IMG/VR virus record: IMGVR_UViG_3300045741_000515
Span: 1-23,326 of that record
From: a virus
Strand: one strand, 5' to 3'
Length of the DNA stretch: 23,326 bases
Made by a program: the position numbers and the translations under genes
In this document: one piece after another, positions 1 through 6,154 of the stretch
Numbering within the stretch: the first letter of the stretch is position 1
Layout: each line of letters starts with the position of its first letter
Notes under the pieces: model-generated
The model's database searches: none
Told to the model about the DNA's origin: nothing
Seen by the model: only the letters and a program-made list of their open reading frames with translations

Positions 1-275
1 GCGCGACAACGGCGCCGGCGCGTCCTCCATCGTCACAACAGCGTCGCCCGCGAGCGCAGCTAGCGCGCGATTCGCGTGCGGTCGGCGCGCCAGTAGACGC
101 ACGCTAACCCAGCGCCGCCCACGTCAGACCCCCCAGATCAGCCAATCTGACTACCTTTCACGACATCGCCATACATGACCCTACATTAACCTACTTTGGT
201 AAACTAGGCGTCATGACGTGACGCGTTATCCTAGATACCTCCTAACTACACGAAATCACAGGGTAGTACAAACAC

Positions 276-304
276 TTGACAAGCAACCTGGCCTGAGTTA
301 CCTT
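276..304 (+). promoter_or_regulatory. Sigma-70-type promoter for the leftmost gene
   Basis: A perfect -35 box TTGACA (276-281) is followed after 17 nt by TACCTT (299-304). That matches TATAAT at three positions, including the conserved first two and last. The predicted start point near 311 falls at the first base of the hairpin at 311-326. Promoter strength and the host sigma factor are inferred. Confidence 0.5.
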
Positions 305-310
305 AGTTTT

Positions 311-326
311 GCTGGCACTGGTCAGC
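311..326 (+). promoter_or_regulatory. SD-adjacent hairpin, copy 1
   Basis: Stem GCTGGC/GTCAGC closes an ACTG loop, with one G-U wobble at the fifth pair. The GGAG of the following gene is at 334-337 and its ATG at 344, so this copy has 17 nt between hairpin and start instead of 11-12. It belongs to a family of five (others at 3090, 3446, 3688, 3970) sharing the A-Y-T-G loop and an outer G-C pair. Confidence 0.65.
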
Positions 327-343
327 CAAAAAAGGAGCTGCCA

Positions 344-856
344 ATGGGTGGTCACTTTCACAACGTCGTCGCTGAACTCGCCAAGGCATTCGAGCACGCC
401 AAACGACCGGATGGTTCGTCGTACACCCGCATGAAGGAGGGTGGCCGAGCATGGGTCGCGGGTCGGTGGGCGAAAGACCTCATGCTCAACGTTCACCAGG
501 GCCTGGATGGTCGCCTGCCAGACGATTGGGTATATGAGCACACCAAGCTAATCACCTGGGATCTAATGAACCACCAGCGCGAGGACGCCGATAGCGCGCG
601 CGACGACCAACACGAAATCTGTGATGGTCTTGTCGACGTCTACAACTCGGCTCGGTCCGAGTGGCTCGCCTCCCACCTGGGGAACGCCGCCATCGTAGAC
701 GAGGCGTGTAGCGACCTCGATGTCGCCGCGGACGCTGATATCTTCACCAGGATCGGTATCGGGCAATACGTTGCACTCGAGCGTATCTTCGCCGCGGTCG
801 TTGACGCTTGCGAAACGGAAGCGCAGCGACGTGACAACGCCGCAACCGACGAATAA
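344..856 (+). CDS. Conserved phage/plasmid-type hypothetical protein (170 aa)
   Basis: First gene of the left cluster. The start at 344 is chosen because GGAG (334-337) lies 6 nt upstream; the in-frame ATG at 218 has no ribosome-binding site and would span the promoter and hairpin. The protein is soluble, with no membrane segment. A central region with GLDGRLPDDWVYEHT resembles a motif I recall from uncharacterised phage and plasmid proteins, where L-P-D-D-W/R-Y is recurrent. The second half is acidic and helical, ending QRRDNAATDE. Function unknown. It is followed by a 29-nt gap and the next small gene. Confidence 0.75.
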   Translation: MGGHFHNVVAELAKAFEHAKRPDGSSYTRMKEGGRAWVAGRWAKDLMLNVHQGLDGRLPDDWVYEHTKLITWDLMNHQREDADSARDDQHEICDGLVDVYNSARSEWLASHLGNAAIVDEACSDLDVAADADIFTRIGIGQYVALERIFAAVVDACETEAQRRDNAATDE

Positions 857-885
857 CGACCATCCAACCATCAAGGAGAGCGCCA

Positions 886-1074
886 ATGGGCACGATCAGC
901 ATCGGAGACATCGTCAAAATCTACGGGTACGAGTTTCGCGTCGAACGCGCTTGGTACCGCAACGGCCGCGCCTACTTTCGCGGGGCGTGCACCGAAGCTC
1001 GGTGCAACGACACCATCCGCCACACGGCGTACAACCATGGCGAATATCTCGCGCCGGCTGGGAGCGCGTCGTGA
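886..1074 (+). CDS. Small hypothetical protein (62 aa)
   Basis: The start ATG follows the block CAAGGAG (872-878) at good spacing. This is the same ribosome-binding block used by the hairpin-bearing genes, but no hairpin precedes it. The protein begins with a small beta-rich stretch (ISIGDIVKIYGYEFRVERAW), which suggests an SH3-like or KOW-like barrel. Two cysteines follow (GACTEARC). The stop overlaps the GTG start of the next gene, so translation is probably coupled. Function not recognised. Confidence 0.65.
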   Translation: MGTISIGDIVKIYGYEFRVERAWYRNGRAYFRGACTEARCNDTIRHTAYNHGEYLAPAGSAS

Positions 1075-1304
1075 CCCCCGCCAACCTGCGCGGATACCTG
1101 CGCGAGTACCGCCTCGCATACGGAACCACGAATGATGCGCAACTCGAATGCCGGCGCATCGCGCACAAGCTCGCCACGGCGCTCGGTCATATACCGCTCC
1201 GACAGGGCGAATCGGTAGAGTGCTCGCGTTGCGGCGCGAGCGGATACGCGCGGGAAGTCGTCGGCGGCGCGGTGCACACGGAAACTTGCGGGGTGTCACC
1301 ATGA
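1071..1304 (+). CDS. Small zinc-ribbon-like hypothetical protein (77 aa)
   Basis: GTG start at 1071 overlaps the upstream TGA as GTGA; the open frame extends further upstream but only this start gives coupling. The first half is helical and basic (LRGYLREYRLAYG). The second half has a C-x2-C pair (CSRCGASGYA) and a later Cys (TETC), compatible with a one-sided zinc knuckle. Its stop overlaps the next start (ATGA). No family recognised. Confidence 0.65.
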   Translation: MTPANLRGYLREYRLAYGTTNDAQLECRRIAHKLATALGHIPLRQGESVECSRCGASGYAREVVGGAVHTETCGVSP

Positions 1305-1507
1305 CCTACAAGATCAAGATGGTCTCCACGCGCACCGGTCGCGTCGGCTGGGTTCGTTCCGACGGTACCCCATCGGACTATGAATCCGAGGCTGGTCGAT
1401 TCGACCACGACGCCGCGAACGCGGTAATCGCCGAGTACACCGAGCACCTCACGCGCGTTGTCAAACGATGCGCCAACACCTTCACTCTCATCGAGGTGGC
1501 ACAATGA
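1301..1507 (+). CDS. Small hypothetical protein (68 aa)
   Basis: Starts at the ATGA overlap with the previous stop, beginning MTYKIKMVSTRTGRVGW. The N-terminal half looks like a short beta-hairpin. The C-terminal half is a helix (DAANAVIAEYTEHLTRVV). Its stop overlaps the next ATG in the same way, placing it inside a translationally coupled chain from 886 to 3100. Function unknown. Confidence 0.6.
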   Translation: MTYKIKMVSTRTGRVGWVRSDGTPSDYESEAGRFDHDAANAVIAEYTEHLTRVVKRCANTFTLIEVAQ

Positions 1508-1746
1508 AAATCACCGACGATCAAATCAAAGCTCTCCGTCGAGAGGCCGAGCGACACGGCGACCTCTACGTAGCGATGACATGCGTGCTTGCGCTCGGCG
1601 GCATCAAGGCACTCGAAGGCGCCGAATCGGGAACCGACGCGGCCGCACTCCTAACCGAGGAGCGTACCCAAGAATGGGCGCGAACTAGATGCGCCTGCAT
1701 CATTGCTCAATGCGCCAAACATCTCGGCATCGAAGGTGAGCCATGA
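1504..1746 (+). CDS. Small helical hypothetical protein (80 aa)
   Basis: ATG at 1504 forms ATGA with the preceding stop. Beginning MKITDDQIKALRREAERHG, it is a mostly helical soluble protein with three cysteines in the C-terminal part (CACIIAQC). Such short helical proteins starting with a DDQI or TDEQ motif are common in phage early regions, but no function can be assigned. The end overlaps the ATG at 1743. Confidence 0.6.
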   Translation: MKITDDQIKALRREAERHGDLYVAMTCVLALGGIKALEGAESGTDAAALLTEERTQEWARTRCACIIAQCAKHLGIEGEP

Positions 1747-2870
1747 AGAGGCGTAAGCCAGCTCGCCCGGACGCCCTTTCCTCACGCGAGGAGACACTTC
1801 GCGTGCTGTCTCTCGGAGGCGCTGGCGGACACTTCGGATTCGGGCGCTACCCGGAAGGTGTCTTCGCTTCGGTGCGCTTCATGGTCGTCGTGAGAGCGAT
1901 CGGCATCATCGCGCTCGCCCTTGCAGCTGCCTGCGACCCAGCCCCTCGTCCCGCCGATGATAACACCGCGCCGGATGCCGGAGTCGCCATCGCCGCGACC
2001 CCGGACGCGAACGCCAACCACGTTGGTAGCGGCAACGGGAGCAACTTCTCCGACGAGAACACACCAACCGCATGCGCGGATGGCGCCGACAACGATGGCG
2101 ACGGTCTCATCGATTGCGCAGACCCAGACTGCTCCGGCGTCGGTGCTTGCCCCGTCTGCGGCGCGGTAGACCATCCGCTGTCTTCGCCGCTCGCTCTCCC
2201 CGATGGCGTCTGCGGCACCAACGGCAACGGCGATTGCGGATGCGTGACGGACGCCGACTGCACCGGCATCTCGCCCGCCGGCCAGCACTGTTTCATCATC
2301 CCCGGGGTCGGCGGCCAGTGTCGCTCTAGCTACATCGCCAAGCTCGCGTACTCGAGTTTCGCGCCTAACCAGCGGTTTGCAGCCGGCAACCTACAATCGG
2401 TCTGCGTGACCATGGAGCACTCGTGGCTCCGTGACCTGCAGATTGAACTCATCGCGCCGTCCGGTGAGCGCGTTCGTCTCCAGAGGATGCTCGGCCAAAT
2501 CGGCGGGGAAATCTATCTAGGCGACGCGAACGACTGCGACACCAGCAACGCGCCTGTCCCGGGCACCGGCGCGACGTATTGCTGGTCCCCGACCGCGACC
2601 AACCCATCGATGCTTGCCTACGCGGATAACGCGGGGCTGATGGTCAGCGTGGTCAACTGCTACGGCGGCGGGGCTATCAGCGCAGAGCTGCCGCCCGACA
2701 CCTACGCAGCGGCGGACCCGTGGAGCAACCTGGACGGCGCCACCCTCAACGGCAACTGGGAGCTCCGCGTGACTGACCTGTGGGAGAACGACAACGGTTA
2801 TGTGTTCGAGTGGTCTCTCGCGTGGGACCAGGCGTCGCTTTCGAGCTGTGCAGGACCGGTGATTCTGTGA
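1743..2870 (+). CDS. Secreted lipoprotein with P-domain and DxDGDG repeat
   Basis: The open frame is 375 codons from the ATGA overlap at 1743. The first 46 codons do not look like an export signal, whereas ATG 1881 (or GTG 1872, with GGAAGG at 1853-1858) gives a clean lipoprotein signal: Arg5, a hydrophobic stretch and Cys18 in ALAAAC. The 1881 start is therefore the more likely functional N terminus. After a low-complexity linker comes an acidic Cys-rich stretch (ADNDGDGLIDCADPDC), of a kind common in myxobacterial exoproteins. The last 160 residues match the proprotein-convertase P-domain: HSWLRDLQIELIAPSGERV early, then NGNWELRVTDLW and FEWSLAW. P-domains form beta-sandwich accessory modules on secreted proteases; no protease domain is present here. 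Possible role: lysogenic conversion or cell-surface alteration (inference). Confidence 0.8.
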   Translation: MKRRKPARPDALSSREETLRVLSLGGAGGHFGFGRYPEGVFASVRFMVVVRAIGIIALALAAACDPAPRPADDNTAPDAGVAIAATPDANANHVGSGNGSNFSDENTPTACADGADNDGDGLIDCADPDCSGVGACPVCGAVDHPLSSPLALPDGVCGTNGNGDCGCVTDADCTGISPAGQHCFIIPGVGGQCRSSYIAKLAYSSFAPNQRFAAGNLQSVCVTMEHSWLRDLQIELIAPSGERVRLQRMLGQIGGEIYLGDANDCDTSNAPVPGTGATYCWSPTATNPSMLAYADNAGLMVSVVNCYGGGAISAELPPDTYAAADPWSNLDGATLNGNWELRVTDLWENDNGYVFEWSLAWDQASLSSCAGPVIL

Positions 2871-3100
2871 TCCGCGCGAAATGGCATCTAGACCCGATGG
2901 AACGCGCGTGGACAGCGACCCACGACAATCTATCGGCATGTGTCTCGTTCGTCGCCGGGCCACCGCACGACTTCTGGGCGTGGGACGTCGGCGTTGGCTC
3001 CACCATTGAGAGCGGACGCGCATCGTCATGCCTCGCTGCTAAAAGGGCTGCCGCCCGCGTCATGCGTCGACTATCAACGAAATGCAACCGTCGGCATTGA
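2867..3100 (+). CDS. Small hypothetical protein (77 aa)
   Basis: GTG at 2867 overlaps the lipoprotein stop (GTGA). The open frame runs further upstream but only as a shadow of the lipoprotein gene. The W-x-A-x2-D core (AWTATHD, DFWAWDVGVG) followed by a Ser/Ala-rich helix (SCLAAKRAAARVMRRL) follows a layout I recall from small phage proteins that end in a short helix. Function unknown. The stop overlaps the hairpin at 3090-3105 that serves the next gene. Confidence 0.6.
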   Translation: MIRAKWHLDPMERAWTATHDNLSACVSFVAGPPHDFWAWDVGVGSTIESGRASSCLAAKRAAARVMRRLSTKCNRRH

Positions 3101-3105
3101 CCGAC
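3090..3105 (+). promoter_or_regulatory. SD-adjacent hairpin, copy 2
   Basis: GTCGG pairs with CCGAC around CATTGA; the potential sixth pair is a C-A mismatch, leaving ATTG as the loop core. AAGGAG follows at 3106-3111 and the ATG is at 3118. It overlaps the 3' end of the upstream coding region (stop at 3098-3100). Confidence 0.7.
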
Positions 3106-3117
3106 AAGGAGATCTCC

Positions 3118-3345
3118 ATGAGTGAGCACATGTTCGGCGTATCGCGTCAAAAACCAACCCGTGCCAATGCGAAGCGTATAGATCGAATCGCCAGGCGTCA
3201 CGGCGCATATCTCGTCGAGGCCGATCTCCCAGGCACTGGATACCAGCGATGGTTTGCCGGGCCGAACCTTGGTTTTCCGTTTGATGATCAAATGGCTAGG
3301 CGCGTTTTCGACGATCTCACCAAAGCGAGCCTCCATGATGGCTGA
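3118..3345 (+). CDS. Small hypothetical protein (75 aa)
   Basis: Start fixed by AAGGAG at 3106-3111 and the hairpin immediately in front. An in-frame ATG at 3082 would lie upstream of the hairpin and is rejected. The protein begins MSEHMFGVSR and has a basic first third, then a mixed segment (YQRWFAGPNLGFPFDDQMARRVFDDL). It looks like a compact alpha/beta domain of unknown role. A GC-rich inverted repeat (GCGGC/GCCGC, 3350-3363) follows the stop without a T-run. Confidence 0.7.
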   Translation: MSEHMFGVSRQKPTRANAKRIDRIARRHGAYLVEADLPGTGYQRWFAGPNLGFPFDDQMARRVFDDLTKASLHDG

Positions 3346-3412
3346 AAACGCGGCCTCGGCCGCCCCAAACCGTGAGCGCTCTATCGGTGCCCGTAGCCAC
3401 CCAGTTTGCCGC

Positions 3413-3440
3413 TTGTCAGGGCTACGTTCCGTAGTACAAA
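3413..3440 (+). promoter_or_regulatory. Candidate promoter ahead of hairpin copy 3
   Basis: TTGTCA (3413-3418, 5/6 to TTGACA), 16-nt spacer and TACAAA (3435-3440, 4/6 to TATAAT). The predicted start near 3447 again coincides with the first bases of a hairpin (3446). The flanking gene-free stretch 3346-3445 supports a transcription start here. Confidence 0.4.
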
Positions 3441-3445
3441 CACAC

Positions 3446-3461
3446 GTCAGCATTGGCTGAC
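3446..3461 (+). promoter_or_regulatory. SD-adjacent hairpin, copy 3
   Basis: Perfect six-pair stem GTCAGC/GCTGAC with an ATTG loop. AAGAGG follows directly (3462-3467) and the ATG is at 3473. Compared with copy 4 it differs by a compensated A-T for G-C change at the fourth pair. Confidence 0.75.
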
Positions 3462-3472
3462 AAGAGGTCGCA

Positions 3473-3667
3473 ATGGCGCGCATCGAAGAAACCCGTCACA
3501 CCCGCCAACCGTCGCGAACCGGCCACGACTACTGCCGCGGCTGCAACGAGACCTGGCCGTGCGAATCCATCATCCGCTCCGTCGTGGAGCAACACGAGGC
3601 GCTTGCGCTTAACTCCGAGAAAGACCGCGAGCGGCTGATTAGTGCGTTGTGGGGGGCGTTGTCCTAA
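3473..3667 (+). CDS. Small zinc-knuckle-like protein (64 aa)
   Basis: Start set by AAGAGG at 3462-3467. Begins MARIEETRHTRQ. The middle has YCRGCNETWPC, a C-x2-C pair plus a third Cys, and upstream histidines that could complete a zinc site. The C-terminal half is a helix (ESIIRSVVEQHEALAL). Short proteins with a CxxCxxxWPC core are frequent in phages and actinobacterial genomes, without a defined function. It stands alone, separated from its neighbours by gaps on both sides. Confidence 0.7.
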   Translation: MARIEETRHTRQPSRTGHDYCRGCNETWPCESIIRSVVEQHEALALNSEKDRERLISALWGALS

Positions 3668-3687
3668 CTCAACCCACCTAACAAACC

Positions 3688-3703
3688 GTCGGCATTGGCC
3701 GAC
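3688..3703 (+). promoter_or_regulatory. SD-adjacent hairpin, copy 4
   Basis: Perfect stem GTCGGC/GCCGAC with an ATTG loop, followed by AAAGGAG at 3704-3710 and ATG at 3716. This is the most GC-rich, and so probably the most stable, member of the family. Confidence 0.75.
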
Positions 3704-3715
3704 AAAGGAGAGCGT

Positions 3716-3961
3716 ATGACGTTCGAAGACTTGACCCCGTTTCCGATCCCGTTCGAAGACTCCGACACCCCGTTCCCGATGTCGGATATCACCGCCGAGA
3801 CAGTCTTGCCGGTGAACGCTCGCGAGTGGCTGCTCCTCGGCAACCTGGCGCTCGAGGCCGCAGAGCGAGCTCGGGCAAACGGCAACGATAGCGCCGCCGA
3901 GCGATATACAACCCTCGCCCGTAGGTGCGACGCACACCTCGCCGCCGCTTCGGTAAAATGA
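3716..3961 (+). CDS. Small hypothetical protein (81 aa)
   Basis: Start at 3716 follows AAAGGAG at 5-nt spacing; an in-frame ATG at 3695 falls inside the hairpin loop and is rejected. The N terminus is acidic with a repeated PFPxxFEDSDTPFPM pattern. The rest is a helical pair (AREWLLLGNLALEAAERARANG and ERYTTLARRCDAHL) that resembles a small helical-hairpin or TPR-like unit. Function unknown. The stop is followed by hairpin copy 5. Confidence 0.7.
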   Translation: MTFEDLTPFPIPFEDSDTPFPMSDITAETVLPVNAREWLLLGNLALEAAERARANGNDSAAERYTTLARRCDAHLAAASVK

Positions 3962-3969
3962 TCACCACC

Positions 3970-3985
3970 GCCGACACTGGTCGGC
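3970..3985 (+). promoter_or_regulatory. SD-adjacent hairpin, copy 5
   Basis: Perfect stem GCCGAC/GTCGGC with an ACTG loop. Its arms are swapped relative to copy 4, yet the loop keeps the same polarity. AAGGAG is at 3986-3991 and the chosen ATG at 3998. A TAAAAT hexamer (3954-3959) lies 10 nt upstream and could be a -10 box, though no -35 is apparent. Confidence 0.75.
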
Positions 3986-3997
3986 AAGGAGATGGCA

Positions 3998-4345
3998 ATG
4001 GCCACCAAGTTAGATCTGCACATGTTGCTGCGCAAACTCACGAACGACCGCATCAGAAACCTGCTCACCACGCGGAGGTGGTGCTACATGATCCCGGTTG
4101 ACGGCTACGTCCATGGCTACGGGCACCGTGTATCCGTGGCGGTCGAAGGTGAGCTCGGTCACTACCCAACCGGCGACCTCCGAACGCTCGCTGGTGACTA
4201 CAGCAACGACGCGACCGTGCCGTGGTTCTGGGGGCCGACCTACAATAGAGCGATGAACTACTGCGAGGCACGAAACGCCCAGCTCGGCCACACTCCAGAG
4301 CGCGTGCTCGAAATCGTCATGTCCACCGTCGGAGGCACGCCGTGA
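3998..4345 (+). CDS. Hypothetical protein (115 aa)
   Basis: Two in-frame ATGs exist (3992, 3998); 3998 keeps the 6-nt GGAG-to-start spacing seen at the other hairpin genes. After a short helix (LHMLLRKLTNDRIRNLL) comes a beta-rich stretch (CYMIPVDGYVHGYGHRVSVAVEGE), then an acidic and aromatic segment (TVPWFWGPTYNRAMNYCEARNAQLG). It heads an overlapping chain running to 5933. No recognisable family. Confidence 0.7.
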   Translation: MATKLDLHMLLRKLTNDRIRNLLTTRRWCYMIPVDGYVHGYGHRVSVAVEGELGHYPTGDLRTLAGDYSNDATVPWFWGPTYNRAMNYCEARNAQLGHTPERVLEIVMSTVGGTP

Positions 4346-4590
4346 AGTACACCGAAATCTGCAACTGCACCGTCCTCCAGCTCGCGGCCATCGACCGCGC
4401 CATTCGCAGCCCATACCAGCATGCCTTGGTGCTCGGCGAGAAACCGTGGACCGGGCGCGGTCGCTCCCTGCTGGACCGCCTGCGCACCATCCGCGGCCTG
4501 AATGTGATCGAAGAGTATCGAGCAAACGGTCCATTCGTGGTACTAGCTGGAAGCATCGGACCTAGCGGATTCACCAAGGAAATCAGATGA
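4342..4590 (+). CDS. Small hypothetical protein (82 aa)
   Basis: GTG start in a GTGA overlap with the previous stop. Sequence begins MKYTEICNCTVLQLAAIDRA, mainly helical, with a Gly-rich C terminus. The stop overlaps the next ATG. Nothing in the sequence identifies a function. Confidence 0.65.
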   Translation: MKYTEICNCTVLQLAAIDRAIRSPYQHALVLGEKPWTGRGRSLLDRLRTIRGLNVIEEYRANGPFVVLAGSIGPSGFTKEIR

Positions 4591-4838
4591 TGGTCACGTC
4601 AACCGACAGCGCCCTTGTCAGGCATCCGCTACTCGATGACCTGCTCCAACTCTTCGACAACGCTATCAGGTGCGGCGCGACGGTCGACCTTGACATCCGT
4701 CGCTGCCGCATTGCAGCCAATGTGCTGCTAGCGTGGTGCAAGACGCGCGGAATCAACGGCGTGATCGACGCCGGCATGCTTTTCGTCCACATCGGCCATG
4801 CGCGCATCACCGTGCGCTTCGAACCAGAGGTGTCGTGA
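4587..4838 (+). CDS. Small hypothetical protein (83 aa)
   Basis: ATG at 4587 overlaps the upstream TGA; a second ATG follows immediately. The protein is compact alpha/beta: helices (PLLDDLLQLFDNAIRCG and ANVLLAWCKTRG) followed by two strands (AGMLFVHIG, ARITVRFEPEV). The stop overlaps the following GTG. Unknown function. Confidence 0.65.
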   Translation: MMVTSTDSALVRHPLLDDLLQLFDNAIRCGATVDLDIRRCRIAANVLLAWCKTRGINGVIDAGMLFVHIGHARITVRFEPEVS

Positions 4839-5305
4839 CGGACGACGCCCAGAACGCCAAGCTAGCCGCTCGACTCCTCGAACAACGCGGAACCGCCAGC
4901 CAACGCGAGCGGTGGGCCGTCGGGCTCCTACCGGAGGACGAGCTCCTGGCGTTAGCCCGCGATGTCCTGTTCGCGCCGTTCGCGCCGTTCGCGCGTTGGC
5001 GCAAGCTGATGTCCTCCGATATCGTGCATCGCCAAACCTGCAACGGCGGCACGGTCACCTTCAGCACGCGCCAGCCAGCGGACCTCTCAGCCGAGGAGTG
5101 GGCGATACTCAAGAAGATCACAACTGCGGCGACGGCTGGCAAGGCGTTATTCCGCGAGCACGGGACCACGGCCACCGTGGATCTCGTCGAGCACGTCGGA
5201 AGCTGCTTCAAATGCAAGGCCGAGGTCTTCGGCAGGTCCGCGTCGGTTCGCCTGGAATGGGCCGGGCGACCGCTGAGCCGCGAGTATGCGTTGGAGGTCG
5301 TATGA
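4835..5305 (+). CDS. Hypothetical protein (156 aa)
   Basis: GTG start in GTGA overlap with the upstream stop. N-terminal helices (AKLAARLLEQRG, DELLALARDVLF) are joined by a repeat-encoded FAPFAPFA stretch (three near-copies of a 9-bp unit, about 4973-4992) to a second domain. That domain has a probable CxxC (GSCFKCKAEVF) and an earlier Cys (HRQTCNGGTVTF), perhaps a small zinc-binding fold. It lies mid-chain. Function unknown. Confidence 0.65.
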   Translation: MTDDAQNAKLAARLLEQRGTASQRERWAVGLLPEDELLALARDVLFAPFAPFARWRKLMSSDIVHRQTCNGGTVTFSTRQPADLSAEEWAILKKITTAATAGKALFREHGTTATVDLVEHVGSCFKCKAEVFGRSASVRLEWAGRPLSREYALEVV

Positions 5306-5514
5306 AACTCTCCCTTTTGGAAACTTTCGCTCGTGGGGCCGCTCCTGGCCCTTGGTGTGTTGGCCCATCGTATCCGCCGTGCGTCAAGACGCAAAGCGCT
5401 GGCCCGGGTAACTCGCACGTGATTCGTTGCAAGCCTCGGACGCTCATCCGCTGCCACCGCTGCAATGACGGCGTGCACCAGCGGTGCCGCGATGGCAAGG
5501 GGTGCAAGTCATGA
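5302..5514 (+). CDS. Cysteine-rich small protein (70 aa)
   Basis: ATG in ATGA overlap. The N terminus (MKLSLLETFARGAAPGPWCVG) is followed by several cysteines and histidines in the last 30 residues (IRCKPRTLIRCHRC, then QRCRDGKGC), enough for one or two zinc sites. The A-P-G-P-W motif near residue 15 recurs in small phage proteins. Possibly nucleic-acid binding; that is inference. Overlaps the next gene by 4 nt. Confidence 0.6.
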   Translation: MKLSLLETFARGAAPGPWCVGPSYPPCVKTQSAGPGNSHVIRCKPRTLIRCHRCNDGVHQRCRDGKGCKS

Positions 5515-5933
5515 TCTCTCGCGATGTCATCATCAACGCGGCTGCAGCTGTTGTCGCGCATACTGTCGAATACTCCAGCGTTGAGGACAACCGCGCAGTG
5601 GTCGAGAAATTCGCGAAGGTCCTGATCGAGCAACACGCCGAGATACACCAAGCGCTGCACGAGTTAGAACGCATACGCGAAACCGCGCTCTGCTTTCAGA
5701 TCGACATCGTGACAAGCGACGAGCTCGCGAACGTCTGCCTCGCATCAACAGAGGGCCGTCCAGTCAAGGTCGAGACCGAAATCGAGCGACTCCGCGCCGC
5801 GCTGAAAGAGGCACTGGACGGTTGGGGGCGCTGGGCTCTCGACGCCTGGCGCAATGCCCCGCCGCACTTCGATACGCAATCGCTGCCATTGGACCGTATT
5901 GCCGAGCTGCGCAAGCTGCTGGAGGCGTCATAA
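5511..5933 (+). CDS. Helical protein, paralogue of the 6151 gene (140 aa)
   Basis: ATG at the ATGA overlap. Mostly helical: VEKFAKVLIEQHAEIHQALHELE is a likely coiled coil. The C-terminal half, ERLRAALKEALDGWGRW ... IAELRKLLEA, is matched in the 96-aa protein two genes downstream (LRAALREALDIWQARW ... IADLRRLLGA), so the two share a duplicated module. The downstream copy lacks about 45 residues between the two conserved blocks. Function unknown. Confidence 0.65.
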   Translation: MISRDVIINAAAAVVAHTVEYSSVEDNRAVVEKFAKVLIEQHAEIHQALHELERIRETALCFQIDIVTSDELANVCLASTEGRPVKVETEIERLRAALKEALDGWGRWALDAWRNAPPHFDTQSLPLDRIAELRKLLEAS

Positions 5934-5935
5934 GC

Positions 5936-6154
5936 ATGAAATCAACTATCACCGTCTGCGACGGAGACCAGCACTCCTTCTGCCGCGGCATCGTCGTGAC
6001 CATGTCCACCACTGACGGCGATATCCGCGGCGTGGTCGTCGCGATCACGGGCGCAACGTTAACGATCAAGCCCGCAACCTGGTGGCGCCGAGCGTATTGG
6101 CGTGCACGGCGTTGGTTGGGGTTCCGTGCGCGTCGCTGGCTGTGGTTCCGATGA
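5936..6154 (+). CDS. Small protein with basic-aromatic repeat tail (72 aa)
   Basis: Starts 2 nt after the upstream stop, with GGAGG (5921-5925) about 10 nt before the ATG. The first 45 residues look like a small beta fold (STITVCDGDQHSFCRGIVV). The last 25 are striking: a Trp/Arg-rich tail in which R-A-R-R-W-L-x-F occurs twice in tandem. Such a tail could bind RNA or insert into membranes; neither is proven. The stop overlaps the next ATG. Confidence 0.6.
   Translation: MKSTITVCDGDQHSFCRGIVVTMSTTDGDIRGVVVAITGATLTIKPATWWRRAYWRARRWLGFRARRWLWFR

Larger units (their letters stand above)
1..343. other. Left-edge region without a confident gene
   Basis: No convincing complete gene is visible. On the minus strand an open frame runs from a GTG at 102 off the left edge (34 codons, beginning VRLLARRP). 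It could be the 5' end of a gene outside the window, but it has no Shine-Dalgarno. The open frame upstream of 344 on the plus strand has neither a ribosome-binding site nor a phage-like start context and is probably untranslated leader. Composition becomes AT-richer from about 150 to 310, in keeping with a promoter region. The perfect palindrome CGTCATGACG lies at 209-218, with no assigned role. Confidence 0.35.

Noticed and set aside
209-218. Palindrome CGTCATGACG as operator
   Set aside because: Ten-base palindromes are expected about 20 times in a window this long, and there is no second copy nearby.
218-343. Upstream in-frame start (ATG 218) for the first gene
   Set aside because: It would run through the promoter and hairpin, and has no Shine-Dalgarno; the ATG at 344 has GGAG at 6-nt spacing.
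3350-3363. GCGGC/GCCGC inverted repeat as terminator after the 3118 gene
   Set aside because: No T-run follows, the loop is only four bases, and GC-rich palindromes are common here.
263-3443. 13-bp exact repeat GTAGTACAAACAC (263-275 and 3431-3443)
   Set aside because: A few such pairs are expected by chance, and the distance to the following hairpin differs (35 versus 2 nt).
4973-4996. Tandem FAPFAPFA-encoding 9-bp repeat
   Set aside because: A short in-frame repeat of this size can arise by simple slippage and shows no further structure.
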